From Solirubrobacterales bacterium (GTDB lineage: Bacteria > Actinomycetota > Thermoleophilia > Solirubrobacterales > Solirubrobacteraceae): DNA of 7,092 nt. The notes beneath the pieces are model-generated. The model searched no databases and was not told the origin of the DNA. It saw nothing but the letters and a program-made list of their open reading frames with translations. The stretch's first letter is position 1, and each line of letters opens with the position of its first letter. The stretch lies in the NCBI GenBank assembly GCA_003151895.1, contig PLYX01000027.1, positions 1-7,092 on the forward strand, in the 5' to 3' direction. Of this stretch, positions 6,283-7,092 are shown in pieces. The position numbers and the translations under genes were made by a program.

Positions 6283-6349
6283 ATGCAGTGAGGGCCCAGC
6301 ATCCTGCCGGGCCCTCACCCCGATCATCGGCGAAGGATCGGGACTGCAT
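6283..6349. ncRNA. Structured element able to form a three-way junction (possible small RNA, regulatory RNA or palindromic repeat)
   Basis: Three perfect stems abut one another. The closing stem is ATGCAGT (6283-6289) with ACTGCAT (6343-6349). Arm 1 is GTGAGGGCCC (6288-6297) with GGGCCCTCAC (6309-6318), with an 11-base loop. Arm 2 is CCCGATC (6319-6325) with GATCGGG (6336-6342), with a 10-base loop. The bases GT at 6288-6289 can pair in the closing stem or in arm 1; otherwise no base is unpaired at the junction. No U-tract follows, so it is not a standard terminator. The pairing works equally as DNA or as RNA from either strand. The class and the transcribed strand are unknown. Confidence 0.45.
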
Positions 6350-6430
6350 GAGAAGCCGCACAGAGGCTTGCCTACTGCGGGGGGGTCGAGCTTATGGAAT
6401 GGGTGCTGGCTGCCGATCTGTTGAGTTGAT

Positions 6431-7092
6431 ATGTCCGTTCAACGCTCGAGTCTGGGAAAAGATGAGATACGTGTCCCGCTGTCGCCGTCCCCTTCGGTGG
6501 ATGAGCCTGGGGAGGATCTCCGTCGTCTCGGCGAGGCGCTGAACGCTCGCGCCGAGGATGTGCTCGCTGGAACGCTCGCTCGAACCCGAGCATCGAAGCA
6601 CGTTCTCGACGCGGCCGTCGAGGAAAGCTTCGAACGCGTCGGTATGGCTTCGACGGCGGCTGTAGCCAGCTGGATGGCGGGGCAAGGCCTGGAGGCGGCT
6701 CGCGAGGTCGGCATGGAGACCTGGCACATTTTTGGCCAGCTCGCCGCTGATCGGGTCGCGCCGCTGAACGAGGTCCTCAAGCGCTGTTTGCGCTGGCGCG
6801 ATGCCGCGGCTGATGTGCTGCACGAGAGCGCGAAAGAGCTGGGCGTTGCAGCGGAGGTGCTGTCTGTGGCGCTCGCCGCGTTGCAGCGCACCCTGGACAT
6901 CACACTTATCCAGGTAGGTGAGTTCTTTGAGTCAGAGCGCCACCGCGCGGATGAGCAACTCGCGTTCCTGGCGACACACGACCCGTTGACGGGGCTGCCG
7001 AACCGGACGTTGATCCTGGATCGCGTCGAGCAGATGCTCGCGCGCTCGCGTCGCAGCCAAACACCGGTCGCGGCGCTGTTCGTCGATCTCGA
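6431..7092 (+). CDS. Diguanylate cyclase with N-terminal helical sensor domain, 5' part only
   Basis: The C-terminal part would make cyclic di-GMP from two GTP. The visible 220 residues start with a disordered leader (1-25). An all-helical region (about 28-170) follows, with ASWMAGQGLEAAREVG, LKRCLRWRDAAADVL and LQRTLDITLIQVGEFFESER. This pattern resembles the RsbRD-N-like sensor domain often placed before GGDEF domains in actinobacteria; the ligand is unknown. The GGDEF domain begins at about 178 with LATHDPLTGLPNR (181-192 core) and reaches VAALFVDLD, the strand before the first metal-binding Asp, where the window ends. The GGDEF signature itself and any EAL domain lie beyond. ATG 6431 is the first start after an in-frame TGA (6422-6424). 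Only a weak GAG precedes it, 5 bases upstream. Confidence 0.88.
   Translation, partial: MSVQRSSLGKDEIRVPLSPSPSVDEPGEDLRRLGEALNARAEDVLAGTLARTRASKHVLDAAVEESFERVGMASTAAVASWMAGQGLEAAREVGMETWHIFGQLAADRVAPLNEVLKRCLRWRDAAADVLHESAKELGVAAEVLSVALAALQRTLDITLIQVGEFFESERHRADEQLAFLATHDPLTGLPNRTLILDRVEQMLARSRRSQTPVAALFVDL

Larger units (their letters stand above)
6175..6430. other. Non-coding spacer rich in inverted repeats
   Basis: I see no credible gene in these 256 bases. Besides the hairpin at 6180-6198 and the three-way junction block at 6283-6349, it holds CGCGG (6250-6254) pairing with CCGCG (6266-6270). A poor promoter candidate for the downstream gene is TTGCCT (6368-6373) and TATGGA (6393-6398), with an over-long 19-base spacing. 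Confidence 0.5.

Noticed and set aside
6283..6349. tRNA or integron attC site for the three-way junction block
   Set aside because: There is no T-arm or CCA-like end, only two inner arms, and no attC core sequences at the ends.
6180..6542. 120-residue plus-strand open frame after the toxin gene
   Set aside because: It runs through the hairpins and overlaps the start of the diguanylate cyclase in another frame; its composition is not protein-like.

Overview
This is a GC-rich bacterial segment with strong G/C bias at third codon positions. Gene content suggests a high-GC actinobacterium, possibly of the Thermoleophilia/Solirubrobacterales type. That placement is an inference from the gene families, the GC content and the apparent leaderless starts; no rRNA or tRNA is present to confirm it.

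Left part (1-2017, plus strand): the 3' end of selA (selenocysteine synthase) overlaps a complete selB (selenocysteine-specific elongation factor). They act in succession: SelA converts seryl-tRNA(Sec) to selenocysteyl-tRNA(Sec), and SelB carries that tRNA to the ribosome at recoded UGA codons. selD, the tRNA(Sec) gene and any selenoprotein gene lie outside the window. SelB is short, with an Ala/Pro-rich linker where two of the usual four winged helices would be.

Middle part (2089-5312, minus strand, read right to left): first a secreted protein gene (5312-4416) whose reading frame changes twice, so it is a pseudogene or contains two sequence errors. After a 293-base spacer with hairpins comes a 378-residue membrane protein that joins a MauE/DoxX-like domain to a cysteine-rich domain resembling the methylamine dehydrogenase light chain. 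Three bases later a secreted polysaccharide deacetylase begins. The last two look like an envelope operon. The fusion protein is the most unusual gene here: it appears to lack one of the two tryptophans needed for the TTQ cofactor.

Right part (5357-6174, plus strand): a VapBC-type toxin-antitoxin pair with a 1-base overlap. A palindrome covers the probable -10 box and the antitoxin start codon, and the transcript looks leaderless.

Right end (6175-7092): a 256-base non-coding spacer contains a 67-base block that can fold into a gap-free three-way junction. It is followed by the start of a diguanylate cyclase (helical sensor domain, then GGDEF) that runs off the window.
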